From Tritrichomonas foetus (taxonomy: Eukaryota; Parabasalia; Tritrichomonadida; Tritrichomonadidae), in NCBI GenBank assembly GCA_001839685.1, contig MLAK01000933.1, positions 1 to 45,394 of the forward strand: a stretch of 45,394 nucleotides of DNA, given 5' to 3'. Below are positions 27,440-39,100 of the stretch, one piece after another. Within the stretch, counting starts at the first letter, position 1. Each line of letters begins with the position of its first letter. The notes beneath the pieces are model-generated. The model ran no database searches, had not been told where the DNA came from, and saw only the letters and a list, made by a program, of their open reading frames with translations. A program made the position numbers and the translations under genes.

Positions 27440-27985
27440 TTACTCGTTAGCATAAACAAGGCGAAGCTTTGGATATTTCTTCGAAACATCAACGAATCCT
27501 TGGACAATAAGGTTCTTGTGTTCCGAGTTTGGATTGTCAGATGACATTCCAAAAGATTTCATTGTCCTGTATCTTGCATGATGACAGTTATGAGTGAAAG
27601 TGTTGAATTTTTTATTTTTCATCAATTCCACCATTTTGTCAGCAAACATTTTCACAGTAATTTCGCAGTTAGGAACTTCTCCATTTTCTTTATCACAAAT
27701 GAAATAGAATCCTCTCTGTTTAAAAACGTGTTTTTCGGATTTGAAATCATTACATTTAAAAACGTAGACGTGACTGTCGCCCATATATTCAACAAGGACC
27801 GGTCCTTTGTTCGTTATGACGACTGCAGCTGAATGTGATAACACTTTTCCGAGTTTGTTAGAAAGCGCTTCAATGTCGAGTGAGCGTCGAACAGCAAAAA
27901 CTTCTGAAATTTTGGCATTCATGACTTCTCTCCCAACATTGACACGAAGCATATCGCTGGCGGTTGATGAAACAACTTTGCACAT
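27440..27985 (-). CDS. Hypothetical protein, possible permuted papain-like fold
   Basis: A 181-residue protein of unnamed family. Its pattern suggests the circularly permuted papain/NlpC-P60 superfamily (LRAT, PPPDE and relatives), where a His at the start of a beta hairpin precedes an NC motif. His51 sits in LSHSAAVVITNKGPVLVEYM, followed by GDSHVYVF, and much later FNTFTHNCHHARYRTM places Asn133-Cys134-His135, like the NCEHF or NCNHF of that superfamily. If this is right, Cys134 would be the nucleophile of a thiol hydrolase or acyltransferase. There is no signal peptide or membrane anchor. It is convergent with KAP3 and far from eIF1A. The fold is inference from motif spacing only. Confidence 0.75.
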   Translation of the reverse strand: MCKVVSSTASDMLRVNVGREVMNAKISEVFAVRRSLDIEALSNKLGKVLSHSAAVVITNKGPVLVEYMGDSHVYVFKCNDFKSEKHVFKQRGFYFICDKENGEVPNCEITVKMFADKMVELMKNKKFNTFTHNCHHARYRTMKSFGMSSDNPNSEHKNLIVQGFVDVSKKYPKLRLVYANE

Positions 27986-29431
27986 TTTGTCAGAAAGATA
28001 TTAAAAGAATGATATGATTTCTTACCAAATCACATGAGCAAATATCATCATTTAAAAAGTTAAAATTTACCGAAAATTGAATGAAATATAAATAAAGTAA
28101 TTGAATATAAATTTTGGCCGATTCTCGATAGGTTATCAATTATTGTATATGATCGAACGGTATGACACTTAGTTTGAATGTTTATTGAAAAGTATATAGA
28201 AAAGCATAAATTAATTCAATGAATTAGATGATCTTTAAGAGTGATCTCAGAATTTTTGAATTGAATTTCTCCGAGATAATTGTGAGAGGAAGTCAAATGA
28301 GTTAATTGAATTTTTGTGAGTCTATCGAAGATCGATATTATTCTACATCCAACTTTTGATAAGATCGTGGGAAAATGTATGATCGATAAAATTGTAGAAT
28401 TTATCTATATAAAAAAGTTTTATTTGAATTATTTCGAATAGTCATCGGAGAACAACGTCTTTCTTTTGTGGCAATATAACATCAGCAATCTATGAACAGA
28501 ATATATTTACAATATAATTGATGATATGGAAGATAACTGATTTCTGATATTTTTTCACCGAAAACACTTGATCTAAATGTGATATGCTTGAGCTTTAAAC
28601 ATATATATTCCTTGAAATCATCAAATAGATAGTCTTCAGAGAATTTCAAGTCAGGAAATCCATATATGTAAAATGAACATTTTTGGATCATTCATTCACC
28701 TCTTATCTTATGAATATCTCCTTTCAAATATGAAATTAATCAAATAATATCTGAATATAACCTAAAAACATAATGTGAATTAATTTTCATGATCAATTAC
28801 TTTGTTGAAGGCATTTTCACTTAGAATTATTGAGTAAGAGGCATGTATTAACATTGATGAGTATTTTCAGAAAGAACTAAAATTCAGCACATCATTCAAA
28901 AAATTATCTCATATTATTTCATTGACAAAGAAGATTTTTTATATTCATTAAATGAATTTTCTACATATTATATGATATGTTTGTTATGTGTTACATGAGT
29001 TTATTGATGAGTGAATCAAAGAATTAAAAATATATGAGAGGTGAAAAAAAAACTTATTTTTACATGCAAAGAGTAACTAGACAATCGATAGTTCAATGAG
29101 ATAATTATTCAAGCAAGAATAAGCGTATAATAGCATTTCAATTTGCTGGCAAAGATCGGCTTCAAATTTCTGGAAAAGTGAAAGCCTTTTGTAAAGTAGT
29201 CAATCAATCATATTCAATTCTAGTGGCCAGACTTTTTTATTACTTTTTAAATGTTCAATCATTAAATTTTGCTTTCAAATCCTTCTACGATTTCAAAAGG
29301 TAGGCCAATTTCCACCTTAATTTTCATGAGCCACATCTATTTTCTCACAATATCATTCATCCTGGAATCTATAAACTTTTTCAATGAATTTTGAAAGGCT
29401 TTTTTGAAAAGATTAAATCAGATTTCTAAAA
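27986..29431. other. AT-rich intergenic spacer, no gene seen
   Basis: About 1.4 kb between divergent genes. Short minus-strand open segments around 28200-28700 have some protein-like character (for example DDFKEYICLKLKHITFRSS) but are below what I can support. I see no RNA gene or repeat. Confidence 0.35.
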
Positions 29432-29854
29432 ATGGGAAAGACCAAGAAGCATGCATCTATGGCTCAAAAGAAGCGTAACCAAGAACGTCTAAAAAACGCT
29501 GAACTTATTACAGCCGACGAAATGCAGACATATGGCCTCGTTCTCCGAGCTCTCGGTGATCGTCGTTTTCAATGCATGTGCTCAGATGGCAAAGAGCGCC
29601 AATGTAAGATTCGAGGTAAGTTTAAGGGAAGGCTTTTCGTGCAAATTCACGATCACCTTTTGATCTCCCTTCGTGAAGATGAACCAGATAAGGCCGATAT
29701 CATTCAAAAATACAGACCAGAAGAAGTTCACGAACTTAAAAAGCTCGGTGAATTCACAGATCGTGACTTCCAACTCGAAGGCGACGAGACAAATCTTCAA
29801 CAAGATGATGATGGAACAATTGTCTGGACAAACGAAGATATTGACAAAGTCTAA
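29432..29854 (+). CDS. Translation initiation factor eIF1A
   Basis: A 140-residue small-subunit initiation factor that works with eIF1 in scanning and start-codon selection and with eIF5B in subunit joining. A basic N-terminal tail (MGKTKKHASMAQKKRNQ) precedes the S1-type OB fold at about 30-100. Its core QTYGLVLRALGDRRFQCMCSDGKERQCKIRGK matches [32 protein letters not shown] of human eIF1A, and DKADIIQKYRPEEVHELKKLGE matches [23 protein letters not shown]. The acidic end NEDIDKV corresponds to the DIDDI tail that contacts eIF5B. The length matches the family (~144). It begins at the first ATG and has no intron. Confidence 0.96.
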   Translation: MGKTKKHASMAQKKRNQERLKNAELITADEMQTYGLVLRALGDRRFQCMCSDGKERQCKIRGKFKGRLFVQIHDHLLISLREDEPDKADIIQKYRPEEVHELKKLGEFTDRDFQLEGDETNLQQDDDGTIVWTNEDIDKV

Positions 29855-31689
29855 GTAAATATCGTTTTCTTTTTTCATTTTTAAATCAGCTTTCTTTTCA
29901 TTTTCCCATCGAAATTGAGTTTTTTGCCATCGAATTATTTCAAGATTTTTTATTCTTTCATAAATAAATGTTTTATATAGAATCACTCTTGCTTATAGGA
30001 TAGATCATTATTTATAGTGATTAATTGATTAACATTCACGTTTTTCAATGAAAAATGATTTTTCAGATTTATCATACAAAGAATTATCGAACTTTAGATG
30101 ATAGAAAGCCTTTTCATGTGAAGAAAAAGGAGAGTTTCGTTTTAAAATAGATATCTTGTTGTTGATTATTTTTTTCTGATTTAAATAGTCATGAAGGAAA
30201 CTATAGTTAGTAAAAAACTTCATGATATGCATATAGAAAAGGCAATGGAATGATTTGGACCTGTTTGTGAAGAAATTCTTGTTATCTAACTCCAGATGTC
30301 TTAAAATCTTCACTTTTTTACGTTTAAGTATTCAAAAAGTTTTGTGAATTGATGAGCCATTGGTCGCGAAAAACTTTATCTATCGAATATCTTTTGATTC
30401 ACTCATTCACCCATTCATTATTTATAGAATTGTTAAAACGTTGAACTTCATTCATTCTTTTCTGATGTTTTCATGAGTGAGACTAGCCTCTTCCCCCTAA
30501 TAGTGAGATGCACTTTTATGATTGGCAATTTCAAAAAAATTTTCGAGAAACAATGATATTAGAAGATTGCTTATTCCTATTGGTTTTTCTAAGTTATGCT
30601 ATGTTGAAAATCAAACAGAAATATTGAATTAAAAATCAATTCGAACTCATCCACCCAATACATAGATGATTGCTTGAATCTAAAATAACAAAAATTTTAG
30701 TCTATCTGAGATCAATTTTGGCTTCCTTTGACATTCATCAGGGAAAATATAGTCATCTCATAAAAAAGGATGATTTCATATTTCAGCGAAAGAAGCTGAT
30801 TGTTCTTTTGGCGTCAATTATGTACGTTAAGAAATTATTACTTGCTTATCCTCTTTTCTGGGTATATCTGGTCTGAAAGAAGATTCTGAGGAAACTTTTT
30901 GATAGTTAAAATGGTTGATAGTTCATAAATTCTATTGAAATACATGAGATTTTATTTCACATTGAACTGGAATCTCGACACTACGCATGTAAAACATAAA
31001 TATATCGAGTAATTTGGATGAAATTATTTATATCGATACAAATTATTAAATTTTACAGGCCGCAGTTCCAAGGATTGGAAAATAATGATTTTTATTGAAA
31101 TAAATTCTGATATCCATACTGGCAATATTATCTTGTAATATCATAATAGGTCTTATACAATTTTCATTTTTCATCCTAGAATGAGAAATAACTTTATTTA
31201 GATTGATGGTTTTATGATGTAATAAAAATAGAGTTTATCATAAAATAGACTAGTGGAAAAGCGCATAAGCTCTGATTTATATCCCTATTTATTTAAGATG
31301 CAAATAAATGATTAATTATATATGACAATTTTGTTTCAGCATGTATTTCTGATGACTAGATAAGGAATTCTTTATTTACTGATGATTAAAACCAGAAAAC
31401 ATTAATGATTTAGAGAATATTCATCGACTTTTCCTTTTAATTTTCAAATGGTCACAATAAAAAATTACCGCGAAAGTGACAAAAAAAAAAAAATTGCCCG
31501 CTTTAGTTAACAACTCTTTGTTAACGCATGAAACTTTTTGATAGAGCCGGAAATCGAAAATTGAATCGAAATCAGAGCCGGAAAAAATAACAGTGGATTG
31601 AATGATTGTTCTAAACAAAAAAAAAAAAGCGAAAATCTCCAGAATGGTTTAATGAAGTCAGACAATGTCTTCATTTTAATGATGACATC
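29855..31689. other. AT-rich intergenic spacer, no gene seen
   Basis: About 1.8 kb between convergent genes. Two open frames (30029-30313 minus, starting with GTG; 30670-30876 plus, starting with TTG) lack an early ATG and have skewed composition. I regard them as chance or decayed sequence. Confidence 0.35.
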
Positions 31690-32139
31690 TCAGAATCTTG
31701 ATGCGCTGCTGATTCCAGACCTGCTCATGCTTCGGGAATCAAGCATTGATGGTGATCCAATCATGGCTGATCCGTAGGCCGAACTGTTCATTGATGATCT
31801 GCTTGATCCGTTTGAGCTGCAGTAGGATGGGCAAACGCGGGTTAAATCAGCAACGGCTTCAGCGCCAGTTGTGTGGCAGCTGACGATGTTGCTAGGTTTC
31901 TTTGGCTGAACTGGCTTCTTATCGGAAAAGCTATCGCGGACTGACGACATGTTGCCGGAGAGGTTTCTGTAGTTTCTTGGTGAGCCAGCGTAGCCTGTGC
32001 GATTTGGAAAGTCGTAGAGACCGCAGCGTTGTTGAATAAGTGGGAGTTGTCCTGTTGTGTGGAAAAGCTCTGGCTCTTTCTGTGCAGCTGGATATGCCTT
32101 AACAAGATTGCCACGTCCGCGTTGGTATTCTTCGATCAT
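31690..32139 (-). CDS. Ser-rich hypothetical protein
   Basis: A 149-residue protein from the ATG at 32139. The N-terminal third is ordered-looking (RGRGNLVKAYPAAQKEPELF, then HTTGQLPLIQQ), with aromatic and proline positions as in short microtubule- or membrane-associated motifs. The C-terminal half is Ser/Met/Arg-rich and likely disordered (SSRSSMNSSAYGSAMIGSPS, ending SASRF). The patch is clearly less AT-rich than the flanking spacers, which supports a real gene. I do not recognise the family. Confidence 0.75.
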   Translation of the reverse strand: MIEEYQRGRGNLVKAYPAAQKEPELFHTTGQLPLIQQRCGLYDFPNRTGYAGSPRNYRNLSGNMSSVRDSFSDKKPVQPKKPSNIVSCHTTGAEAVADLTRVCPSYCSSNGSSRSSMNSSAYGSAMIGSPSMLDSRSMSRSGISSASRF

Positions 32140-33136
32140 TGTCTTCTGTTTTTGATGAAAAAAAATAATGAGAAGAGAAGGTGATATGAATTCCCTTCAA
32201 TTTCCTCATTCAAATAAACGCTTTTTTTTACTCAATATTTTTCTTTACATTTTTTATGAATTCTTTTTTTTTATCTTCATTTTCATTAAATTATTCTCCA
32301 ATGAAATTCGAACTAAACTGATGATTATATGGATAATTTGAGTGAATAAAAGAATACAACATCCAACGAAATATAGGTATTTGATACCTATAAGATGGAA
32401 GATCAAGGTCAGGAGGAGAATGAATGATAATCTTTATTTATTAATCATCAAAGATAATGTAAAAAATGAAATTCTTCAACTTTTTGAATGAATTAGAGAA
32501 ATATAATAATTGAATAATTGTTAATCTTGTTCTAGGTTTGTTGATACTATCTTACGTGATATCTCAAGCTTCTTCCACTATTCATCATTTTATTTCTACA
32601 ACAATAAGTAACAGTTCAATTTTGGTATCCCAAGATGGAAATTATACCATGAATGGAGATTCTTTTTTCATGAAAATGCAACAATTAATTACCGATGAAA
32701 ATTACCAAAAAGTCAATGAATTAGGTATCTATGTATGCTATAATATATTTTGGTCATTTACATTTAAAAAAAGTCGGACAAATTAATCATCATAATATCA
32801 TTTCGACTATTAAGAATGAAAACCCGAATTGAGTATTCACTACATAGTTATTATAGAAACTTGTCTTAAAGAATTCATATTTAAATTTCATTAAATAAAA
32901 GGCAATTCAAACCTTTTATGACGAAAGATAACGAATTAATGATTTCATTTTTAAATATCGATTTATATATATTGAATAACGAAATCAAATGGCATTTAGG
33001 TTTTCATATTGTAAAAAAAATGATTCAAAAATTCGTTGCATTTAAAATTTATTAATTAAATACTATTTGGGAAAAAAGGTAAAACTCACATTTGTTCATT
33101 TCATCTTATTTGTGTTGCTTAAATGACGCTATAAAC
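32140..33136. other. AT-rich spacer with one doubtful short frame
   Basis: A plus-strand open segment at 32538-32786 reads ISQASSTIHHFISTTISNSS and continues in protein-like style, but it has no ATG until its middle and no recognisable splice signals upstream. I do not call it a gene. The rest is AT-rich. Confidence 0.35.
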
Positions 33137-36100
33137 TCATTCTTGTTTATCTTTACTCTTTTTATCAGAAGATTTGGATTTAGTAGAGCTTGAAGCATTT
33201 GAGGAGGATTCATTCACGTTTTTACCAAGTTTATTGATTCTTTTGCTGAGTTCTCCAGAATCCATGTATTTCTGGCTTGATGTTGATGAGAATCTTCCCA
33301 TGTCACTACTTGAGAAATCCTGTGATTTCTTAGATGATTGTTTTGAAGTAGATGATTTAGATTTGTGTGAATAAGCAGAAACACTTTCGCCTATTGTTAA
33401 AGTGTCACTGCTAGTTTCGTTTAATTTTACATCTCTGTCCATTTCATTCGGTGCTGAAGAAGATGAGGAACTAGATAGCTCGATTCTTCCTTCACTTATC
33501 GGTTCAATTGGTTTTGGAACATTACTTGATGATGATTTCATCGATTTTAATGCTTTTCCATTAGATTTGATGGACTCTGGTTCATTTAATTGGCAAATAT
33601 TACCAGCTGATGAGCTTTCTATAGCAGCCTTTTTGCTGGATTTAGACTTTTTACTGCTTGATCTATTCGATAAATCAGCTGAAGAATGACTCAATTCTGA
33701 GAATGATTTTTGCGATTTATTTTGATCATCCTCCATTAATGAATTACCAGGTGCTTTAATTATAGCTGAGCTTGAAGATAGGAGTTCTTCGAAGAATGAT
33801 GATGATTTATCTTGTTTAGATATTTTCTTTGCGTGTTGGCTTTCAATAATTGAAGAAACTGTTGAAGCATTTTCGAATTCAACAGAAAAGCTTTCATTTC
33901 TATGGCGACTTGTTGTGCTTGAAGAAACTGAATGATTCTTTCTTGGTGATTTCTTGGCTTCTGAACTTATACTGTCATTTGATTGGATCTTTTTCATGAA
34001 ATCTTTATCGCTCGAAACTTGATCTTGTAAATTAACAGATACTTCAGAAGATGTTGAAGATTCTGGTAATTTTACTGAACGGGCTTCAACTTTCTTTGGA
34101 GGTGTCTTAGATGGAACACTTCTTGTTGACTGAGGCAATTTTTGAGCATTTGATGATTTGCTCTTTTCAGATTTTTCGGATTTCTTGGATGATGATACAC
34201 TTTTAGCATCTGATTTGATTTCGCTGTCACTTTTATCTGTTAAAGAGTTTATTTTATTTTGAGAAGTAATACTTTCATTTTCGGCTTTAATGAATTGTTT
34301 AGCTGCTTCCATATTGAATGAGAAGCTAGAATCTTCAATTTTAGCAGTTGAACTATCAGAGTAAATTTTAGAACTCCTTGATTTCTGTGATGTCTTACTT
34401 GATGAAAGTCTGGAATCAACCGATTCATCTGTTTCGGATAATTTAACTGAGCTGCTTTGGGCACTTGATTCATGGAGTGCTTTTCTCCATGATCTATTTG
34501 ATGTCATGGATGAAGCATCTGAAACGTCAAGGCACCCATAAACTTCCCTTTCAGCAACATCATCATCGGAAAATTCATCACCTATTGCGATGTGTGGTTC
34601 TGGAAAATCTTCTTCTTCAACCTGTTCTAGAATCTCTTCTTCTTCAACTGCATCAGTCGTATGGTTTGAAGAAGAGAAAATCTCTATTTTTCTTGGTCTT
34701 GGTTTAGATGAAGAATCATCATCAATACCATGAATTGAGATTTTAGAGCTTTGTTCTGTCATGACAACAGAAGATTCAGAGTTTATAGCTGAACTATGAC
34801 TCTTTCCAGACCTTGAAGAACGTGAACTTTCGCTTGTGAAGTTTCTTGAGGTTATATCATCTTCAACAATTGATGACTCTCTGCTACTTAGTGGCTTGGA
34901 TCGCTTTTTAGCTGATCTAATACTCATTGAGCTAAGTGCTTCAAGTTTAAGTTGGAAACCAGATGATTCTGAATTCAAATTTTCGGCGTTGATTAAAACT
35001 TGTGCATCTTGTTTCTTTGATGAAGTTTTTGAAGAAACTGATTTATTTTCTTCTTCTTCATTTTGTTCAATATGTTCTTTAATATCTTCTTCTTCGTGTT
35101 TTGAAGAAGTAACTGAAGCATTTCTTTCTTCTACTTTTGAAACTGAAGTAGATGAAAGTGTCATCGAGAAAGAAAGATCTTCTAATTCATGTTGATTGTA
35201 TTTCACAAGTGAAACTGATGAGCTTGAAAGAACTGATGAATTCTGATCATTGACAGCCTTGTTCTTGCTTGATTTAGAAGAAGATGAAGAAAGGTCAGAT
35301 ATGTCACGTTCAACAACTGATGATCCTGCCGATGATTCTTTAGCTCTCTTACTTCTTCGTGAGGCACGATCGCTTTCTTCTGGAATAAACTCTTTGGAAG
35401 ATGATGATAAAGAATACATTGGACCATCTTTGGAAGCAGCTTCGAGTGTAGATTCAGAAGTGAGTGACTCCTCATTTTCAATCCTTGAAGATTCAGATTT
35501 CTTGTCGTCTTTTTTAGACGATGTCGATTTATTTGATTCTTTATCTGATTTAACTGGTTCTTTTTCCGATTTAATTGATTTGGCTGAAGACTTTTCTGAT
35601 TTTATGGATTCTTTCTTTGATGATGAAGATTTGACAGATTCTTTTTCGGATTTCATTGATTCTTTTTCAGATTTCATTGATTCTTTTTCAGATTTCATTG
35701 ATTCTTTTTCAGATTTCATTGATTCTTTCTTTGATGATGAAGATTTGACAGATTCTTTTTCAGATTTGACGGATGGTTTCTCAGATGATTTAGTCGATGC
35801 TTTTTCGGACTTTACGGATTCTTTTTCAAGCTTAACTGGTTCTTTTTCAACTGGTTGTGATTTAGATGATGGTTTTTCGTTCTTTTGCAACTTTTCTGGT
35901 TTAACTGGCTCCTTTTCGGTTTTCGCCGGTGGTTTTTCTGATGATTTAGACTTAACGTGTTCTTTTTCTGATTTGGTTTGTGGTTTCTGAGATTTAATTG
36001 GTTCTTTGTCAGACCTAACAGATTCTTTCTCGGATTTGATTGATTCTTTTGTTGACTTTTTAGATTCTTTTTCGGATGAAACAGACAGCTTTGATGATGA

Positions 36101-39100
36101 TTTTGATGAGGCCTTTGAAGATATACTCTTCTTGTCTTTCGATTGTGACTCACTTGTCGATTGATCTTGTATTTGTTGCATGGCAATATTTTCAGGGAGT
36201 TCATTGTCAGATGATGAACTTTCTGAATCAAGCTTATCAATTTCTGAATCTGAACTTGATTCTGAAAGTTTTCCTGGGAAATCTTCGTTTTCTTTCAAAA
36301 CAGCGCCTCTTTCTTGAACTGAAGAAGCGCTGTCAACAGCTTCATCCAAGTTTGATGATGATGAAAGCTTCATTTTTTCTCCTTTTTCTGATTCACTTTG
36401 CTTCCTTTTGGATGAACTTGAACTGAGACTTCTATTAGATGAACTTGAACTGAGGCTCTTTTTAGATGAACTGGAAATTGATTTTTTGTCTGTTGAACTT
36501 GAATCAACTCTATCTGTTGTTTCTTCTTGTTTTTCGACATCAAGAACAAATTCACTTCCAGTTTGGAACTCAGATGTATTCATTTTGGCAATTTTTCCCA
36601 TTAAAGACTCTGATTCGAGACTTAATGAAATGTCTCTATTTTGAACTTCAGGAATAGATTTTTTGGATTGTTTTTCACTGTCTTTATCGTTTCTAGTTTT
36701 AGTTGCTTTTTGAATGTCTATTTTTTGATTTTCTGACTTAACTTCTTCTTTCTTTGGTTTTAGTTCTTCTTTCTTTGGTTTTAGTTCTTCTTTCTTTGGC
36801 GTAACTTCAACTTTTTTAGGTTTGATTTCTTCTTGTTTTGGTTTTTCCTTTTTCGGTGTAGTTTCGATCTTCTTTGGTTTAACTTCTACTTTCTTTAGCT
36901 TGGATTCTTCTGCTTTTGGCTTTGACTCTTCTTTCGTTAGTTGAGCTATTTCACCTTTATTTTCATTTTTAGCTTCCTCCTCAATGGGCGGTCGAAGTCC
37001 TTTTGGGTGCTTAGTGTGGCGGGGTGGAGTTTGTGTTTGGCTTGTTTTATGGAATGGGCTAAACGCTTCAGAAGACATTTGTGAGTCAAAAACATTATCG
37101 ACATCGATTTCATCATCGCCTTTTCTCGGTGAGATGAATTTTGGTGATGGTGGACGAATTGGAGTGTCAACATCGAAGATTGAAAGTTCTTCATCTTCAG
37201 AATTTTCATCTTCTTCAAGTTCGTCTAATTGTTCTTCTTCATCAAAAGCGATTTCAGATGCCTTTGAGTGAATGTTAGAAATTTCTTTAAGTGCACTTTG
37301 TTGTTCATCAGAATCAATGTGTGAACTTGCTTCGTTTTCAGAAATATGAACGTCACGTTCAATGTTATTAGTTTCATCAATTAAATCAGAAATTGTTTTA
37401 CTTGTTTCACTGGCGTGACTCTTTGATTTTGATGAATGCTTACTCTGAGATTGGGATGATTTTCTTGAATCTGTTTCAACATCACTTTTTTTACTGCTGG
37501 ATTTACTTCCAGATGATTTGTTTAATGCTGATTTTTTCGATTTATCATCTTCGTCACTAGATTCATGTTTCTTTGATTTTTCAGATTTATCAGATTTGGA
37601 TGATTTCTTCTTTGGTTTCTCTTCTTCACTTGATTCGTCTTCAGAATCATACTCGTGCTTCTTTGACTTCTTCTTGTAATCTTTCTTATCATGATGTTTC
37701 TTGTCAGACTTCTTATCGTGTTTCTTCTTTGGTCTCTCTTCTTCGCTTGATTCATCATCTGAATCAGATTCGTGTTTCTTGGATTTCTTCTTTTTATCCT
37801 TCTTGTCATCTTTCTTATCATGATGTTTCTTATCAGACTTCTTATCGTGTTTCTTCTTTGGTTTCTCTTCTTCGCTTGATTCATCATCTGAATCAGATTC
37901 ATATTTCTTGGATTTCTTCTTGTCATCTTTCTTATCATGATGTTTCTTGTCAGATTTGGATGATTTCTTCTTTGGTTTTTCTTCTTCACTTGATTCATCA
38001 TCTGAATCAGATTCGTGTTTCTTGGATTTCTTCTTTTTATCCTTCTTGTCATCTTTCTTATCGTGATATTTCTTGTCAGACTTCTTATCGTGTTTCTTCT
38101 TTGGTTTCTCTTCTTCACTTGATTCGTCTTCAGAATCATACTCGTGCTTCTTTGACTTCTTCTTGTCATCTTTCTTATCATGATGTTTCTTGTCAGACTT
38201 CTTATCGTGTTTCTTCTTTGGTTTTTCTTCTTCACTTGATTCATCATCAGATTCAGATTCATATTTCTTGGATTTCTTCTTGTCGTCCTTCTTGTCATGT
38301 TTCTTATTGTGCTTCTTCGTTGATTTTTCTTCTTCATCACTGCTTTCAGAAAGAAGCATCAGTTTATCTTCTTCTTTTTTGGATTTCTTTGATGAGCTCT
38401 TCTTTGAATCAGTCTTACTGTCAGCTTCGGACTTGCGTCTCGATGATGTTTCTGATGTTCTTGGGCTCTGCGATCTTAATGATCTTTTCTTATCTGAAGC
38501 AGCTTTGCTTGAATGACGTGTTGAAGATTGACTAAGGGTAATATCTCTAGCTTGAGCATCATCACCTGATACGGCTGTAGTATATGAGTATGCTGTGTAA
38601 TATTCATGTTGACGTGATTTAATTGAATGAGAATCACTATCTGGGTTGATAATGTATTCATAAGCATCATCTTCTGGTGTTTGTGCACCACCTTCTTCAA
38701 ATTTACTTACTGGTGGCTGGCATGCGATTTCGATTGGTTGGAATGTTTCAATCGTTGGATTTGGTGTATAATAATCTGGAAGTCCAATATCTACTTGGTG
38801 AGAAATTTCAATATGTTTTTCATTTCTCCTATATTTGTCAATAACAGTTCTGTGAGCCAAGAAGAGTTGGTTTTGTTGTGGTTCGTATTCGAATGTAACT
38901 GGAGCAGAAAGTTGGATTGGGCTTCTAGTGAATGTAGAAACACCGAGTGGGTTAGAAAGTGAAATTTCTGGGCTCGGGGTAATGAAAGATTTCTTATCTT
39001 CAGGTGGTTTAGACATTGACATAACTGATTTGATACCAAGATTCTTCGCTTGATCTTGAAGTGGAACTTGTAAATCAAAATTATCTGTAGATAACATAAC

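Noticed and set aside
30029..30313. A 94-codon minus-strand frame
   Set aside because: It begins with GTG, is Lys/Phe/Ser-skewed and is of a length expected by chance in this much AT-rich DNA.
32538..32786. An 82-codon plus-strand frame with protein-like stretches
   Set aside because: It has no early ATG, no GTATGT/TAAC splice signals upstream and no recognisable family; left as spacer.
35250..35990. A 246-codon plus-strand frame rich in Asp, Ser and Phe
   Set aside because: It is the mirror of the Lys/Ser/Glu repeat codons of the giant minus-strand gene; such repeats open several antisense frames.
37522..38535. Long open frames on both strands (272 and 320 codons) across the HDKK repeat array
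   Set aside because: Repeat units with lengths divisible by three keep all frames open; the translations are low-complexity shadows of the giant gene.
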